Origin: Planctomycetota bacterium
GTDB taxonomy: Bacteria > Planctomycetota > Phycisphaerae > Phycisphaerales > UBA1924
Assembly (NCBI GenBank): GCA_003696725.1
Contig: RFGI01000057.1
Span: 1 to 38,798, forward strand
DNA length: 38,798 bases
Direction of reading: 5' to 3'
Shown: in pieces, positions 21,568 through 29,432 of the stretch
How positions within the stretch are numbered: position 1 is the first letter of the stretch
Layout: each line of letters starts with the position of its first letter
Notes under the pieces: model-generated
What the model was told of the DNA's origin: nothing
The model's input: the letters and a program-made list of their open reading frames with translations, nothing else
Database searches by the model: none
Made by a program: the position numbers and the translations under genes

Positions 21568-22461
21568 ATGGCCGGACCGTTCGACGATGAGCATGTCGTG
21601 CCGAGCCGACGCCGAGCGGGGAGCGCCCGGCGGGCGCTCTTGGCGTTGGAGATCGTCGTGGTGTTTATCGCTCTGCCGGGGCTCTACCGGCTGGGCTGGA
21701 TCCCCTTGCCGCTGATCCCCGCGATCCTGGCTCTGGCGGCCGTGGCCGCGGCGCTCCTGCTGACCGACCCCCGGTTCGATCGGCGCCGGCTCGGGCTCCG
21801 CCCGCGTGCGGGGCGAGAATGGCCGCGGATCGTCGTGTTCTTTCTGATCTCAGCGGGGCTGGGCGCGATCGCCGTGGCGCTGATCACGCCCGATCGCCTG
21901 TTGTCGTTCGTGCGCGAGCGCCCGGGCCTGTGGCTCATGGTCATGGCGCTGTACCCGATCTTCTCGGTGTACCCTCAGGAGATCGTGTTCCGGGGCCTCT
22001 TTTTCCACCGCTACCGGCCGCTGTTCCCGAGGCCCTGGGCCCTGATCGGCGTCAGCGCCCTGGTCTTCGGCTGGGTGCACATCGTGATGGGCAACGGGCT
22101 GGCGATCGTGCTGTCGGCGCTGGGCGGGGTGCTCTTCGGGCTGACCTATTTCAGGACGCGGTCCTTGCTGACGGTCGCCGCCGAGCACGCCCTCTACGGC
22201 TGCTTCATCTTCACCGTCGGGCTGGGGCCGTACTTTTATCTCGGGCCGCCGTCGGCGCCGCGACAGCCGCCCGGACAGGCCGCGGTGGGATTCGAACCCA
22301 CGAATGACGGATTTGCAATCCGTTCCCTTAGTCCACTTGGGTACGCGGCCGGGATGTCGGGCGACGCTACGGCCACGCCCGCGGGGGGTCAAGCCGACCG
22401 GCCCGACGCTGGACCGGGCGGGGCCCAGACGCCGATGCTCCCGGCGTCGTCGCCGAGATGA
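21568..22461 (+). CDS. CPBP-family intramembrane metalloprotease, reading through antisense tRNA-Cys
   Basis: A 297-residue membrane protein with about seven helices. The CPBP (CAAX protease/bacteriocin-processing) motifs are PQEIVFRG with Glu138 and Arg142, FGWVHIV with His171, and EHALYGCFIF with His207. The conserved domain ends near residue 225. The frame then has no stop and continues through the tRNA-Cys gene, read antisense as residues 237-261, to a TGA at 22461. The last 60 or so residues are thus probably not under protein selection. The stop overlaps a possible ATG of the next gene, but that gene's better start is at 22485. Confidence 0.85.
   Translation: MAGPFDDEHVVPSRRRAGSARRALLALEIVVVFIALPGLYRLGWIPLPLIPAILALAAVAAALLLTDPRFDRRRLGLRPRAGREWPRIVVFFLISAGLGAIAVALITPDRLLSFVRERPGLWLMVMALYPIFSVYPQEIVFRGLFFHRYRPLFPRPWALIGVSALVFGWVHIVMGNGLAIVLSALGGVLFGLTYFRTRSLLTVAAEHALYGCFIFTVGLGPYFYLGPPSAPRQPPGQAAVGFEPTNDGFAIRSLSPLGYAAGMSGDATATPAGGQADRPDAGPGGAQTPMLPASSPR
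22277..22350 (-). tRNA. tRNA-Cys (anticodon GCA)
   Basis: A 74-nt tRNA on the minus strand. Acceptor GGCCGCG (22350-22344) pairs with CGCGGCC (22284-22278), and the discriminator is T at 22277. The anticodon stem ACGGA/TCCGT encloses TTGCAAA with anticodon GCA. The T-arm reads GTGGGTTCGAATCCCAC. The gene lies wholly inside the CPBP reading frame on the other strand. A minus-strand TAGCGT at 22364-22369 is a plausible -10. CCA is not encoded. Confidence 0.96.
22364..22369 (-). promoter_or_regulatory. putative -10 box (TAGCGT) of tRNA-Cys
   Basis: TAGCGT ends 13 bases before the tRNA 5' end and fits the TANNNT pattern. It lies inside the CPBP reading frame on the opposite strand. Confidence 0.35.
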
Positions 22462-22484
22462 CCGCAGCACGGGAGGCCCCGACC

Positions 22485-23318
22485 ATGCACGCAATCCGAT
22501 GGCGATTCGTTCTGACCGCCGTGCTCTGGGCCGGCTCTCACGCGATGGGGCAGCAGCCGAGCCCGGCCGATCGCGTCGCCCCGCGACTGGCGGGTGGCAG
22601 GCTCTACGAGGGCGCCTTCCTGGCGGACCAGATCGGCCGACTCGCGTCGCTGGATGGGGGCGTGACGGCGGTCCGGTTCGAGCCGGGGCCCGACGGCCGG
22701 GCCGTCCCGCCGATGGCCCTCCTCCCCTGCACCACCCTCCAGCGGATGGAGCAGGTCCGCCATGCCCGTCAGACCGAGCCCCGCTTCCGCGTCTCGGGCC
22801 AGGTCTTCCTCTATAAGGGGCGCAACTATCTGATGCCCACCGCGTACCAGGTCGTCGGCGGGGGATCGGACCAAGCCGATCAAGCCCCACCCGACGATCA
22901 CCCGCCCGGTCGCGAGGCCGACGCGGACCCGTCGGTTGAGGCGCTCGTCGGGGCGATCGAGACCCTGACGCCCGAGAACACGGGCGCCGACGCTCCTGTC
23001 GCCGCCCCGACGGGCGACCTGCTCCCCGACGGCTCGTATCTCCGCCCGCGGACCGGGCTGGTGGGAAGGAGCCTGGAGGGCGCCCTCACGTTCACCATCG
23101 ATAACGATCCGGACGCCGACCCCGCCGGGCCCACGGCGCTGCGGCTCTTGCCCAGCCGGGCTCTGGAGCTGATCGAGTCAATGCTCGGCGAGACGGGCGC
23201 CCCGGCGCGGTTCCTGCTGAGCGGGCGGGTGTTCCAATACCAGGGCCGGAACTATCTCCTGCCGTCGCTGGTGCGCGTGGCGCGGGAGGAGGCCTCGGGG
23301 CTGCGCCCGGGCCGGTAG
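22485..23318 (+). CDS. secreted protein with duplicated RNYLxP module
   Basis: A 277-residue exported protein. The signal peptide is FVLTAVLWAGSHAMGQ, so I place the start at ATG 22485, eight bases after GGGAGG, rather than ATG 22458. It contains two related modules. The first ends RFRVSGQVFLYKGRNYLMP and the second RFLLSGRVFQYQGRNYLLP, each preceded by a segment ending LERMEQ/LELIES-like. A Pro/Asp-rich linker separates them. The duplication suggests two similar binding units, perhaps in the envelope. I recognise no named family. Confidence 0.72.
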   Translation: MHAIRWRFVLTAVLWAGSHAMGQQPSPADRVAPRLAGGRLYEGAFLADQIGRLASLDGGVTAVRFEPGPDGRAVPPMALLPCTTLQRMEQVRHARQTEPRFRVSGQVFLYKGRNYLMPTAYQVVGGGSDQADQAPPDDHPPGREADADPSVEALVGAIETLTPENTGADAPVAAPTGDLLPDGSYLRPRTGLVGRSLEGALTFTIDNDPDADPAGPTALRLLPSRALELIESMLGETGAPARFLLSGRVFQYQGRNYLLPSLVRVAREEASGLRPGR

Positions 23319-23469
23319 CGTCCGCCGGTCTTATCGGCAGGGTGGGTCTGTTCCGATGGGGGCGGCGCCCGGTGGGCGGCGGCGCGTCAAGAGAGGGGGA
23401 GTGTGCGCCGATTCGCGGCTGGGAAGTTTGCGCCCGGCCGGGCCGGGCCGCGGTGGAGGAGAGACCGCC

Positions 23470-24069
23470 ATGGCCGCGAATCAGAACGGGCGCGAGGACC
23501 TCGCGTCCAAGTCCGTCTTCACCACGGGCGAAGCCGCCAAGCTCTGCAACGTCAGCCAGCAGACGATCATCCGCTGCTTCGACTCGGGGCGCCTGGAGGG
23601 GTTCCGGGTGCCGGGCTCGCGGTTCCGGCGCATCCCCCGCGCCGAGCTCATCCGGTTCATGCAGAAGAACGGCATCCCCACGGACGCCCTCGAAGGCGGC
23701 GCCACCCGCGTCCTCGTCGTCGACGACGACCCCGAGATCATCTCCGTGATCGAAGACGCGCTGGCCCGCGAGGGCGGCTTCGACGTCCGCTCGGCGCGCA
23801 CCGGGTACGACGCCGGGATGCTCACCGAAGCCTTCCGCCCGCACGTCATCCTGCTGGACTACATGCTCCCCGACGTCAACGGCAACCTCGTGTGCCGGAG
23901 GATCCGCGAGAACGACGCGTTCAGCGGCACGAGGATCGTGATCGTCTCCGGCGTCGTTCGGCAGGAAGAGGTCGACGACCTGCTCCGGGCCGGCGCGGAC
24001 GCCTTTGTCCGCAAGCCGTTCGATCTGCGTGAGCTCCTGGAGCGTGTCTCGGCCCTGGCCGGACGCTGA
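23470..24069 (+). CDS. excisionase-type HTH fused to a response-regulator receiver
   Basis: A 199-residue protein. Residues 15-70 are a MerR/excisionase-like DNA-binding domain (TTGEAAKLCNVSQQTIIRCF, then RVPGSRFRRIPRAELIRFM). Residues 79-199 are a complete receiver: acidic pair Asp85/Asp86, phospho-acceptor Asp130 (VILLDYMLP), Ser160 and Lys182 (RKPF). Having the DNA-binding domain first and the receiver last is the reverse of most response regulators. GGAGGAGA lies seven to eight bases before the ATG. It leads an operon with a histidine kinase 23 bp downstream, which is its likely phosphodonor. Confidence 0.88.
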   Translation: MAANQNGREDLASKSVFTTGEAAKLCNVSQQTIIRCFDSGRLEGFRVPGSRFRRIPRAELIRFMQKNGIPTDALEGGATRVLVVDDDPEIISVIEDALAREGGFDVRSARTGYDAGMLTEAFRPHVILLDYMLPDVNGNLVCRRIRENDAFSGTRIVIVSGVVRQEEVDDLLRAGADAFVRKPFDLRELLERVSALAGR

Positions 24070-24092
24070 CCACGACCGTGGGGGAGCCCTCG

Positions 24093-26339
24093 ATGCCCAC
24101 CGGCGACACCGCCGACCGCGCCCGCCGCGTCGAACTGATCCTCCGAGAGCTCGGCACGCTGCCGACGCCCTCGCCGATCGCCCTGCGCCTGTTGAGCGCG
24201 GCGTCGGACGACCAGGCCGAGGTCGCCGAGATCGTTTCCCTGATCCAGACCGACCCGGGGATGACGGCCCGGCTCCTGGGCATGTGCCGGCGAGCGGCGA
24301 CCGGGCTGGGCCAGTCCGTGACCACCGTCGATCGGGCGGTGGTGATGCTGGGCTTGGACGCGGTGCGGGCGATGCTCCTGAGCGTCGACATCCGCGAGTT
24401 CATGACGGGCGGCGCCGCCGAGGCCGAGCCCGCCCCGGGCGAGGACGCGCCCTCGGGGATCAACCGGGCCGGGCTCTGGCGACACTCGCTGGCCGTGGCC
24501 GTCGCCGCGGAGCGTCTGGCGTCCATCAACCGCAGCGACGGCCCGGACCTCAACCCGGACGAGGCGTTCGTGTGCGGCCTGCTGCACGACATCGGGAAGA
24601 TCGCCTTGGACCTGCTGCTGCCCAGGGCTTACGCCCGCGCGGTGCAGCTGGCCGAGCGGACGTGCGAGCCCCTGGCGGCGATCGAGCGGCGGCTGATCGG
24701 CGTGGACCACGCCACCGCGGGCAAGAGGCTCGCCGAGCGCTGGGGCCTGCCCGAGGTCATCCGCGACGTGGTCTGGCTGCACGGCCGGCCGGCGCGGTCG
24801 ATCCCCGACCTGCCGCACAAGCGCATGGTCGGCGTGGTCACGGCCGCCGATGGGCTGGCCCGGCTGATGCACGTGGGCGCGTCGGGCAACGCGGAGCCCG
24901 CGCCGCCCATCGGCCGGCTGGCCGAGGGGTGGGGGCTGCCGGCGGACCGGCTCGAGCAGGTCGCGGCGTCGCTTCATCAGGCCGTCGCCGATCGCGCCGA
25001 ACGCCTGGGCATGGAGGAAGCGCCCGCGACCGAACTGCTGGTGCAGTCTCTGGCGGCGGCGAACCGCACGCTGGTGACGCTCAACGAATCGCAGCGGCGC
25101 CGGACGTCCCGGCACGCGCAGCTCAATGCGACACACGACGCCCTGAGGGAGTTTTTCGCGGCCGTCAAGCCCACCGCCGATCCTCTCGATGCCCTGTGCG
25201 CGATCGCCGCCTGCGGCCGGGCGGTGTTCGGGCCGGCGCGGGTGGTGGTCGCGGCGCGCGTGGAGGGCGACCCGGCGTGGACGGCGCTGGCCATCGACGA
25301 CACCGGACGCCGCCGGCGGACGGTCACCAAGCGCGTCGCGGGCGCCGCCGACCCGGCCGAGGTCGGCGCGGCGCTCGCGGCCGAGGCCGGCCTCGACGCC
25401 GACGAGATCGCTTCGCTCACCGCGACGACGCTCGTCGACGCCGAGGCCGGCGCCGCGACACTCGTCCATCCCTGGCGGTTCGATCGCGAGCGGGGCGTGG
25501 CGCTGTCGGCGTGGCGGATGGCGGCGTCGGCGGCGATCGAACGCAGCCGCACGGATCGCCTCAACGAGGCTCTCTCCATCCTCAACGCCGACCTCGCCGA
25601 GGCCCGGGAACGCGCCGCCGACGCCGAGTCCTACGCCCGGCTGGGGGAGCTCACGGCCGGCGCGGCCCACGAGATGAACAACCCGCTCGCCGTCATCAGC
25701 GGCCGGGCGCAGCATCTGCGCCAGTCACTCCGGGACGAGGAGCACCTCACCGCCGTCGGGTCCATCGTGCGGGCGTGCGACCGTCTGTCGGCCCTGATCG
25801 CGGGGCTGCACTTCGTGGCGACGCCCCCGCCGGTGCGCCGCGCCCCGACCGATCTGACGGAGGTCGTCTCGCGCACGATCCGCGCCCTGCGCGAGCAACT
25901 GACCGAGGCCGGTTCGACGCCGGCGCCCATGAAGGTCACGCTCGCCGGCGCGCTGCCGCCGGTCCATATCGACGGCGGGCTGTTCTCGGTCGCGCTGGAA
26001 GAACTGATCCGCAACGCGCTTGAGGCGCCGGATTCCGAGCGTGTCGAGGTTCGCATTCAAACCGACGACGATTTCGACCGACTGATGATCACCGTGCTCG
26101 ACGACGGCGCGGGGATCAGCCCCGAGGCCCTCGCCCACGCGACGGACCCGTTCTTCTCGCGGCGTGACGCCGGCCGGGGGATCGGGCTCGGGCTGGCCAA
26201 GGCCCGCCGCGTCGTCGAAGCGCACGGCGGAACACTCACGGTCAGGCCCAGGCCGGACCGAGGCACGGAGGCTCGCATCACCCTGACGGCCTGGCGCCCG
26301 GAGCACATGGACGAGCACTCGCCGCCGATCGCCGCCTGA
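24093..26339 (+). CDS. HDOD/GAF-like/histidine kinase hybrid sensor
   Basis: A 748-residue cytoplasmic protein. Residues about 15-300 form an HDOD domain (LPTPSPIALRLLSAA, IVSLIQTDPGMTARLL, CGLLHDIGKIALDLL). Residues about 345-470 look like a degenerate GAF sensor. The kinase core follows: H-box AAHEMNNPL with the phosphorylated His526, N-box EELIRNALEA, DDGAGI, and GIGLGLAKARRVVEAHGG. No membrane segment, so it senses a cytoplasmic signal. GGGGGAG lies six bases before ATG 24093; a GTG at 24078 is less likely. It is the middle gene of the three-gene operon. Confidence 0.88.
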   Translation: MPTGDTADRARRVELILRELGTLPTPSPIALRLLSAASDDQAEVAEIVSLIQTDPGMTARLLGMCRRAATGLGQSVTTVDRAVVMLGLDAVRAMLLSVDIREFMTGGAAEAEPAPGEDAPSGINRAGLWRHSLAVAVAAERLASINRSDGPDLNPDEAFVCGLLHDIGKIALDLLLPRAYARAVQLAERTCEPLAAIERRLIGVDHATAGKRLAERWGLPEVIRDVVWLHGRPARSIPDLPHKRMVGVVTAADGLARLMHVGASGNAEPAPPIGRLAEGWGLPADRLEQVAASLHQAVADRAERLGMEEAPATELLVQSLAAANRTLVTLNESQRRRTSRHAQLNATHDALREFFAAVKPTADPLDALCAIAACGRAVFGPARVVVAARVEGDPAWTALAIDDTGRRRRTVTKRVAGAADPAEVGAALAAEAGLDADEIASLTATTLVDAEAGAATLVHPWRFDRERGVALSAWRMAASAAIERSRTDRLNEALSILNADLAEARERAADAESYARLGELTAGAAHEMNNPLAVISGRAQHLRQSLRDEEHLTAVGSIVRACDRLSALIAGLHFVATPPPVRRAPTDLTEVVSRTIRALREQLTEAGSTPAPMKVTLAGALPPVHIDGGLFSVALEELIRNALEAPDSERVEVRIQTDDDFDRLMITVLDDGAGISPEALAHATDPFFSRRDAGRGIGLGLAKARRVVEAHGGTLTVRPRPDRGTEARITLTAWRPEHMDEHSPPIAA

Positions 26340-26365
26340 CCCCGACCGAGAGAGGACCGCCGGCC

Positions 26366-27478
26366 ATGACCACGCCCCGCAAGAGCCACGACCTCGACGC
26401 GAACCGCGACGGCCGGCCGGCGCGCGTGCTGATCGTCGAGCCGGAGGCCGGCGCCCGCGCTGAACTGGCCGACCTCCTCCGCGCCGAAGGGTACGAGTGC
26501 GACCCCGCCCCGGGGCGCGCCGAGGCCCTCGGCGCCGTCAGCGGGGCGGTCTACGACGTCGCCGTCATCGCGCTGGAGTTGCCGGACGCCGACGGCGCGG
26601 ACCTCGTGCGCCGGCTGCTCGTCCGCGCCCCGTCGCTCAAGGCGGTGATGATCGGCGCCGAGCCCATGCGCGACAACGCCCTCGAGGCCCTCCGCGCCGG
26701 GGCGGTCGACCTCATCACCCGGCCCATCGACCCCGCCGAAGCGCTGGCCAGCGTCCGGCACGCGGCGGACCTCGCCGCCCGAGACGCCGGGCGCGACGCC
26801 CGGCTGCGCAAACTCGAGCGCCTCTGCAACGTGCTCAGCGGCACGCGCCGCGATGAGGCCGACCGGGTCGAGGCCCTGTGCCGCGAGCTTGAGGACGCCT
26901 CGCGGGCGCTCGACGAGCACGCGGGCGCCTTGCGCGTCTCGTCCGAGTACCGCGCCGTCGTCGAGGAGGAGCTGGACATCGAGCGTCTGCTCCGCGCCAC
27001 GCTGGAGTTCATGCTCCGCCGGACGGGGCCCACCAACGCCGCCGTCTACCTGCCGAGCAACCACGCCGACTTCAGCCTCGGCGCGTACGTCAACTACGAC
27101 AGCCCGAAGGAGACGGCGGACGTCCTGCTCGACCACCTCGCCGACACCCTGGCGCCGGCGTTCGCCGAGGCCGAGGGCGTCGAGGTGGTCGACGATCCCG
27201 ACGACCTCGCGGGCCGGCTCGGCGAGCACGCCGACTGGCTCGACGACGCGCGGGTGATCGCCTTCGCCTGCCGCGAGGGCGACGAGTGCCTGGCCGTTGT
27301 GACGTTCTTCCGCGACCGCGGGTCGCCCTTCCCCGACGGGCTGATCGAGGAGCTCGACGCGATCCGCGGCGTCTTCGCGGCGCAGCTGGCGCGGGTCGCC
27401 CGCGTGCACCACCGTGTCGACCACGGGCCCGACTGGCTCGAAGCCGACGAATCGGACGACTTCGGTCTGGCGGCCTGA
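26366..27478 (+). CDS. degenerate receiver (pseudo-REC) with GAF-like C-terminus
   Basis: A 370-residue protein. Residues 20-135 have a receiver fold (ARVLIVEPEAGARAELADLL) but lack the active site. The phospho-acceptor position, four residues before Pro73, is Ala69 (VIALELP). The usual Lys is Arg119, the Thr/Ser position is Gly97 and the second acidic residue is Pro26. A coiled-coil linker (ERLCNVLSG to RVSSEYRAVVEEELD) leads to a GAF-like domain at about 185-350. It probably binds partners or a ligand without being phosphorylated. It follows the kinase gene by 26 bp and converges on der with a three-bp gap. Confidence 0.82.
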   Translation: MTTPRKSHDLDANRDGRPARVLIVEPEAGARAELADLLRAEGYECDPAPGRAEALGAVSGAVYDVAVIALELPDADGADLVRRLLVRAPSLKAVMIGAEPMRDNALEALRAGAVDLITRPIDPAEALASVRHAADLAARDAGRDARLRKLERLCNVLSGTRRDEADRVEALCRELEDASRALDEHAGALRVSSEYRAVVEEELDIERLLRATLEFMLRRTGPTNAAVYLPSNHADFSLGAYVNYDSPKETADVLLDHLADTLAPAFAEAEGVEVVDDPDDLAGRLGEHADWLDDARVIAFACREGDECLAVVTFFRDRGSPFPDGLIEELDAIRGVFAAQLARVARVHHRVDHGPDWLEADESDDFGLAA

Positions 27479-27481
27479 CGC

Positions 27482-28921
27482 TCAGCGCCGGCGGGCGCCC
27501 GCCTTGGCGCCGGGGCGTTCACGCTCGCGCCCCCGGATCAGCAGCCGAACGGGAACCTCCTCGAACGGCGTCATCTCCGCCAGCCGGTTGAGCAGGTACC
27601 GCTCGTACTGCGGCGTAAAGAGCCGCTCGTCGTTGACCTTCAGCACGATCGTCGGCGGCGAGGTCGCCACCTGCGCCACGTACAGGATCTTGGCCTGCCG
27701 GCCCAGGCGGGAGGTCGGCCCGCGCTGGGCCAGGATCGCCTCGAAGACGTCGTTGAGCCGGCTCGTGGGCACGCGCTGTCGGCCCTGCTCGAAGAGATCG
27801 AACGCGACGGCGACCGCCTCGCGCACGCCCGTGCCCTGAAGCGCCGAGACGAACGCGATCGGCGCCCGCGCGACGCCGGGCAGCGCCTCCGCGAGGTACC
27901 CGCGGTAGTGCTCGGCCGTCACCGCCCGGCCGGTGCGCCCGGGCCGGCCCTCGGCGAGGTCCCACTTATTCACCACGATGACACAGGGCTTGTAGCGTTC
28001 GGCGATCTGACTCGAGAGCGTCTTCTCGACCTTCGAAACGCGCTGCGTCGCGTCGAGCATCAGCAGCGCCACGTCCGCCCGATCGATCGACTGGACCGCC
28101 CGCTGCTGGGCGAACCACTCGACGCGGTTGGGCAGCCTGGCCCGCTTGCGGAGCCCCGCGGTGTCGATCGCCACCAGCGTGCGGCCGTCCATCTCGAACC
28201 GCACGTCCACCGCGTCGCGCGTGGTCCCCGCGATCTCCGACACGATCACCCGCTCCTCGCGGGCCAGGGTGTTGACCAGGGTGCTCTTGCCGGCGTTGCG
28301 CTTGCCGACGATCGCCAGGCGCATCGCCGGGTCCGCGTCGCGTCCCTCGGCGGACTCGGGCACGAGCCCGTACAGGCGATCGAGGAACGCCCGCCGGAGG
28401 TTTTTGGTCTGGGCCGAGACCATCAGCGGCTCGCCGAAGCCCAGGGCCGAGGCCTCCAGGGCGTGCGCCTCCCAGCGGTCGGCGTCGACCTTGTTGGCCA
28501 CCGGGACGACCTTCGCCGCGGCGCCGCTGACCCGCTCGCGCAGCGCCTGGGCGAAGGCCTCGTCCAGAGCGGTCACGCCGGCCTGGGCGTCGGTGACAAA
28601 GAGGATCAGGTCGCTGGTCCGCACCGCGTGCTCGATCTGGGCCTCGATGGGCCCGCTGAGGCGCGACAGGTCCTCGCCGATCTCGTTGAACCGGGCGCCC
28701 TGGGCGGTGTAGACGCCGAACCCGCCCGTGTCGACGACCTCGACCAGGCGCGCCGGCTCGGTCCGCAAGGGACCATGGAGTTCAACAACCGCCGAGACCC
28801 GGTCGCGCGTCACGCCGGGCGTGGGGTCCACGATCGACACCCGCTCCCGGGCGATCATGTTCAGGAGCGACGACTTGCCGACGTTCGGCCGGCCCACGAT
28901 GGCGATCCGCGGCAGGGGCAT
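27482..28921 (-). CDS. der: ribosome assembly GTPase Der (EngA)
   Basis: A 479-residue protein with two GTPase domains in tandem, needed for 50S subunit assembly. The first has GRPNVGKSS, DTGGFG and NKVDAD. The second has GKRNAGKST, DTAGLRKRARL and NKWDLAE. The C-terminal KH-like domain ends in Arg-rich GAKAGARRR. ATG 28921 begins the conserved MPLPRIAIVGRPN. TAGGAT on the minus strand ends eight bases before it and there is no Shine-Dalgarno. Neighbours are the signalling operon (convergent) and the HicAB pair (divergent). Confidence 0.95.
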   Translation of the reverse strand: MPLPRIAIVGRPNVGKSSLLNMIARERVSIVDPTPGVTRDRVSAVVELHGPLRTEPARLVEVVDTGGFGVYTAQGARFNEIGEDLSRLSGPIEAQIEHAVRTSDLILFVTDAQAGVTALDEAFAQALRERVSGAAAKVVPVANKVDADRWEAHALEASALGFGEPLMVSAQTKNLRRAFLDRLYGLVPESAEGRDADPAMRLAIVGKRNAGKSTLVNTLAREERVIVSEIAGTTRDAVDVRFEMDGRTLVAIDTAGLRKRARLPNRVEWFAQQRAVQSIDRADVALLMLDATQRVSKVEKTLSSQIAERYKPCVIVVNKWDLAEGRPGRTGRAVTAEHYRGYLAEALPGVARAPIAFVSALQGTGVREAVAVAFDLFEQGRQRVPTSRLNDVFEAILAQRGPTSRLGRQAKILYVAQVATSPPTIVLKVNDERLFTPQYERYLLNRLAEMTPFEEVPVRLLIRGRERERPGAKAGARRR

Positions 28922-28929
28922 GAGCCGCC

Positions 28930-28935
28930 ATCCTA
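28930..28935 (-). promoter_or_regulatory. putative leaderless -10 box (TAGGAT) of der
   Basis: TAGGAT on the minus strand ends eight bases before the der ATG at 28921, with no ribosome binding site in the gap. Confidence 0.4.
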
Positions 28936-29025
28936 GGCCGGGCGCACGCGAGACAGTCGAACCAAGCCACGTCCGCTCGTGGGATGGACATGCTTCGAGA
29001 GACAGATTCTCCACGGGGCGGCGTT

Positions 29026-29072
29026 GATGTGGAAAACAATGCGGCTGCGGGCGTCTCCGATGTGGATGTGGA
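29026..29072 (+). repeat. three GATGTGGA copies in the der-hicA gap
   Basis: GATGTGGA occurs at 29026-29033, 29059-29066 and 29065-29072, and a related ATGTGGTGGA follows near 29100. The 28922-29177 interval holds no supported gene. The copies could be regulator sites or chance; a DnaA-box match is not present. Confidence 0.35.
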
Positions 29073-29173
29073 AGATGGTTCGGCGGCGGCATATCTCCTA
29101 TGTGGTGGAGACACTGATGCGGAACGCTAGATCTTGATGGCTGGGCGGCGTACGGCCCAAAAAGACAGGATTA

Positions 29174-29193
29174 TATCATGTCAAGATATGATA
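29174..29193 (+). promoter_or_regulatory. inverted repeat overlapping the hicA start codon
   Basis: TATCAT (29174-29179) and ATGATA (29188-29193) form a perfect inverted repeat with an eight-base spacer. It covers the hicA ATG at 29178. The surrounding 29160-29210 is much AT-richer than its neighbours. It is a good candidate operator for the RHH domain of the HicB-like antitoxin, giving autoregulation. Confidence 0.45.
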
Positions 29194-29432
29194 AACTTAT
29201 TATTCGAGTCGAGGCCCACCGGAAGGGCCCGTTCCCGTTCCCGGACCTCCGACGCTATCTTGAGATACACGGCCGCCGATTGGCGCGGGTCCAGGGCTCT
29301 CACGCGATTTTCCGCGATCAAGCCGGCCGGGCGATGAAGTCGATCCCTATCGTCAACGGCCGGGAGGTTCGAGCGTCCTATGTCCGCGAAGTCGTCCGGA
29401 TCATCCAAGCGGAACGGGAAGGAGCCGATTGA
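29178..29432 (+). CDS. hicA: HicA-family mRNA interferase toxin
   Basis: An 84-residue protein with the double-stranded RNA-binding-like HicA fold. The catalytic His is His42 in RVQGSHAIF, followed by MKSIPIV and a C-terminal helix (VREVVRIIQAE). HicA toxins cut mRNA during translation; this is known of the family. It is longer than typical 55-60-residue HicA. AGGA lies seven bases before the ATG. It overlaps the antitoxin gene by 53 bp. Its first bases are AT-rich compared with flanking genes, as expected for a transferred toxin-antitoxin module. Confidence 0.8.
   Translation: MSRYDKLIIRVEAHRKGPFPFPDLRRYLEIHGRRLARVQGSHAIFRDQAGRAMKSIPIVNGREVRASYVREVVRIIQAEREGAD

Noticed and set aside
24005-26023. 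672-residue open frame overlapping the kinase gene
   Set aside because: Same strand, other frame; Gly/Arg-rich with no domain, while the kinase frame has all its boxes.
26339-27490. Palindrome GGCGGGC/GCCCGCC at the der/pseudo-REC junction as terminator
   Set aside because: It lies inside the der coding end, has no loop and no T-tract on either strand.
28981-29110. DnaA boxes / replication origin because of TGTGGA words
   Set aside because: No TTATNCACA match and no dnaA or dnaN nearby; the words fit a simple repeat better.
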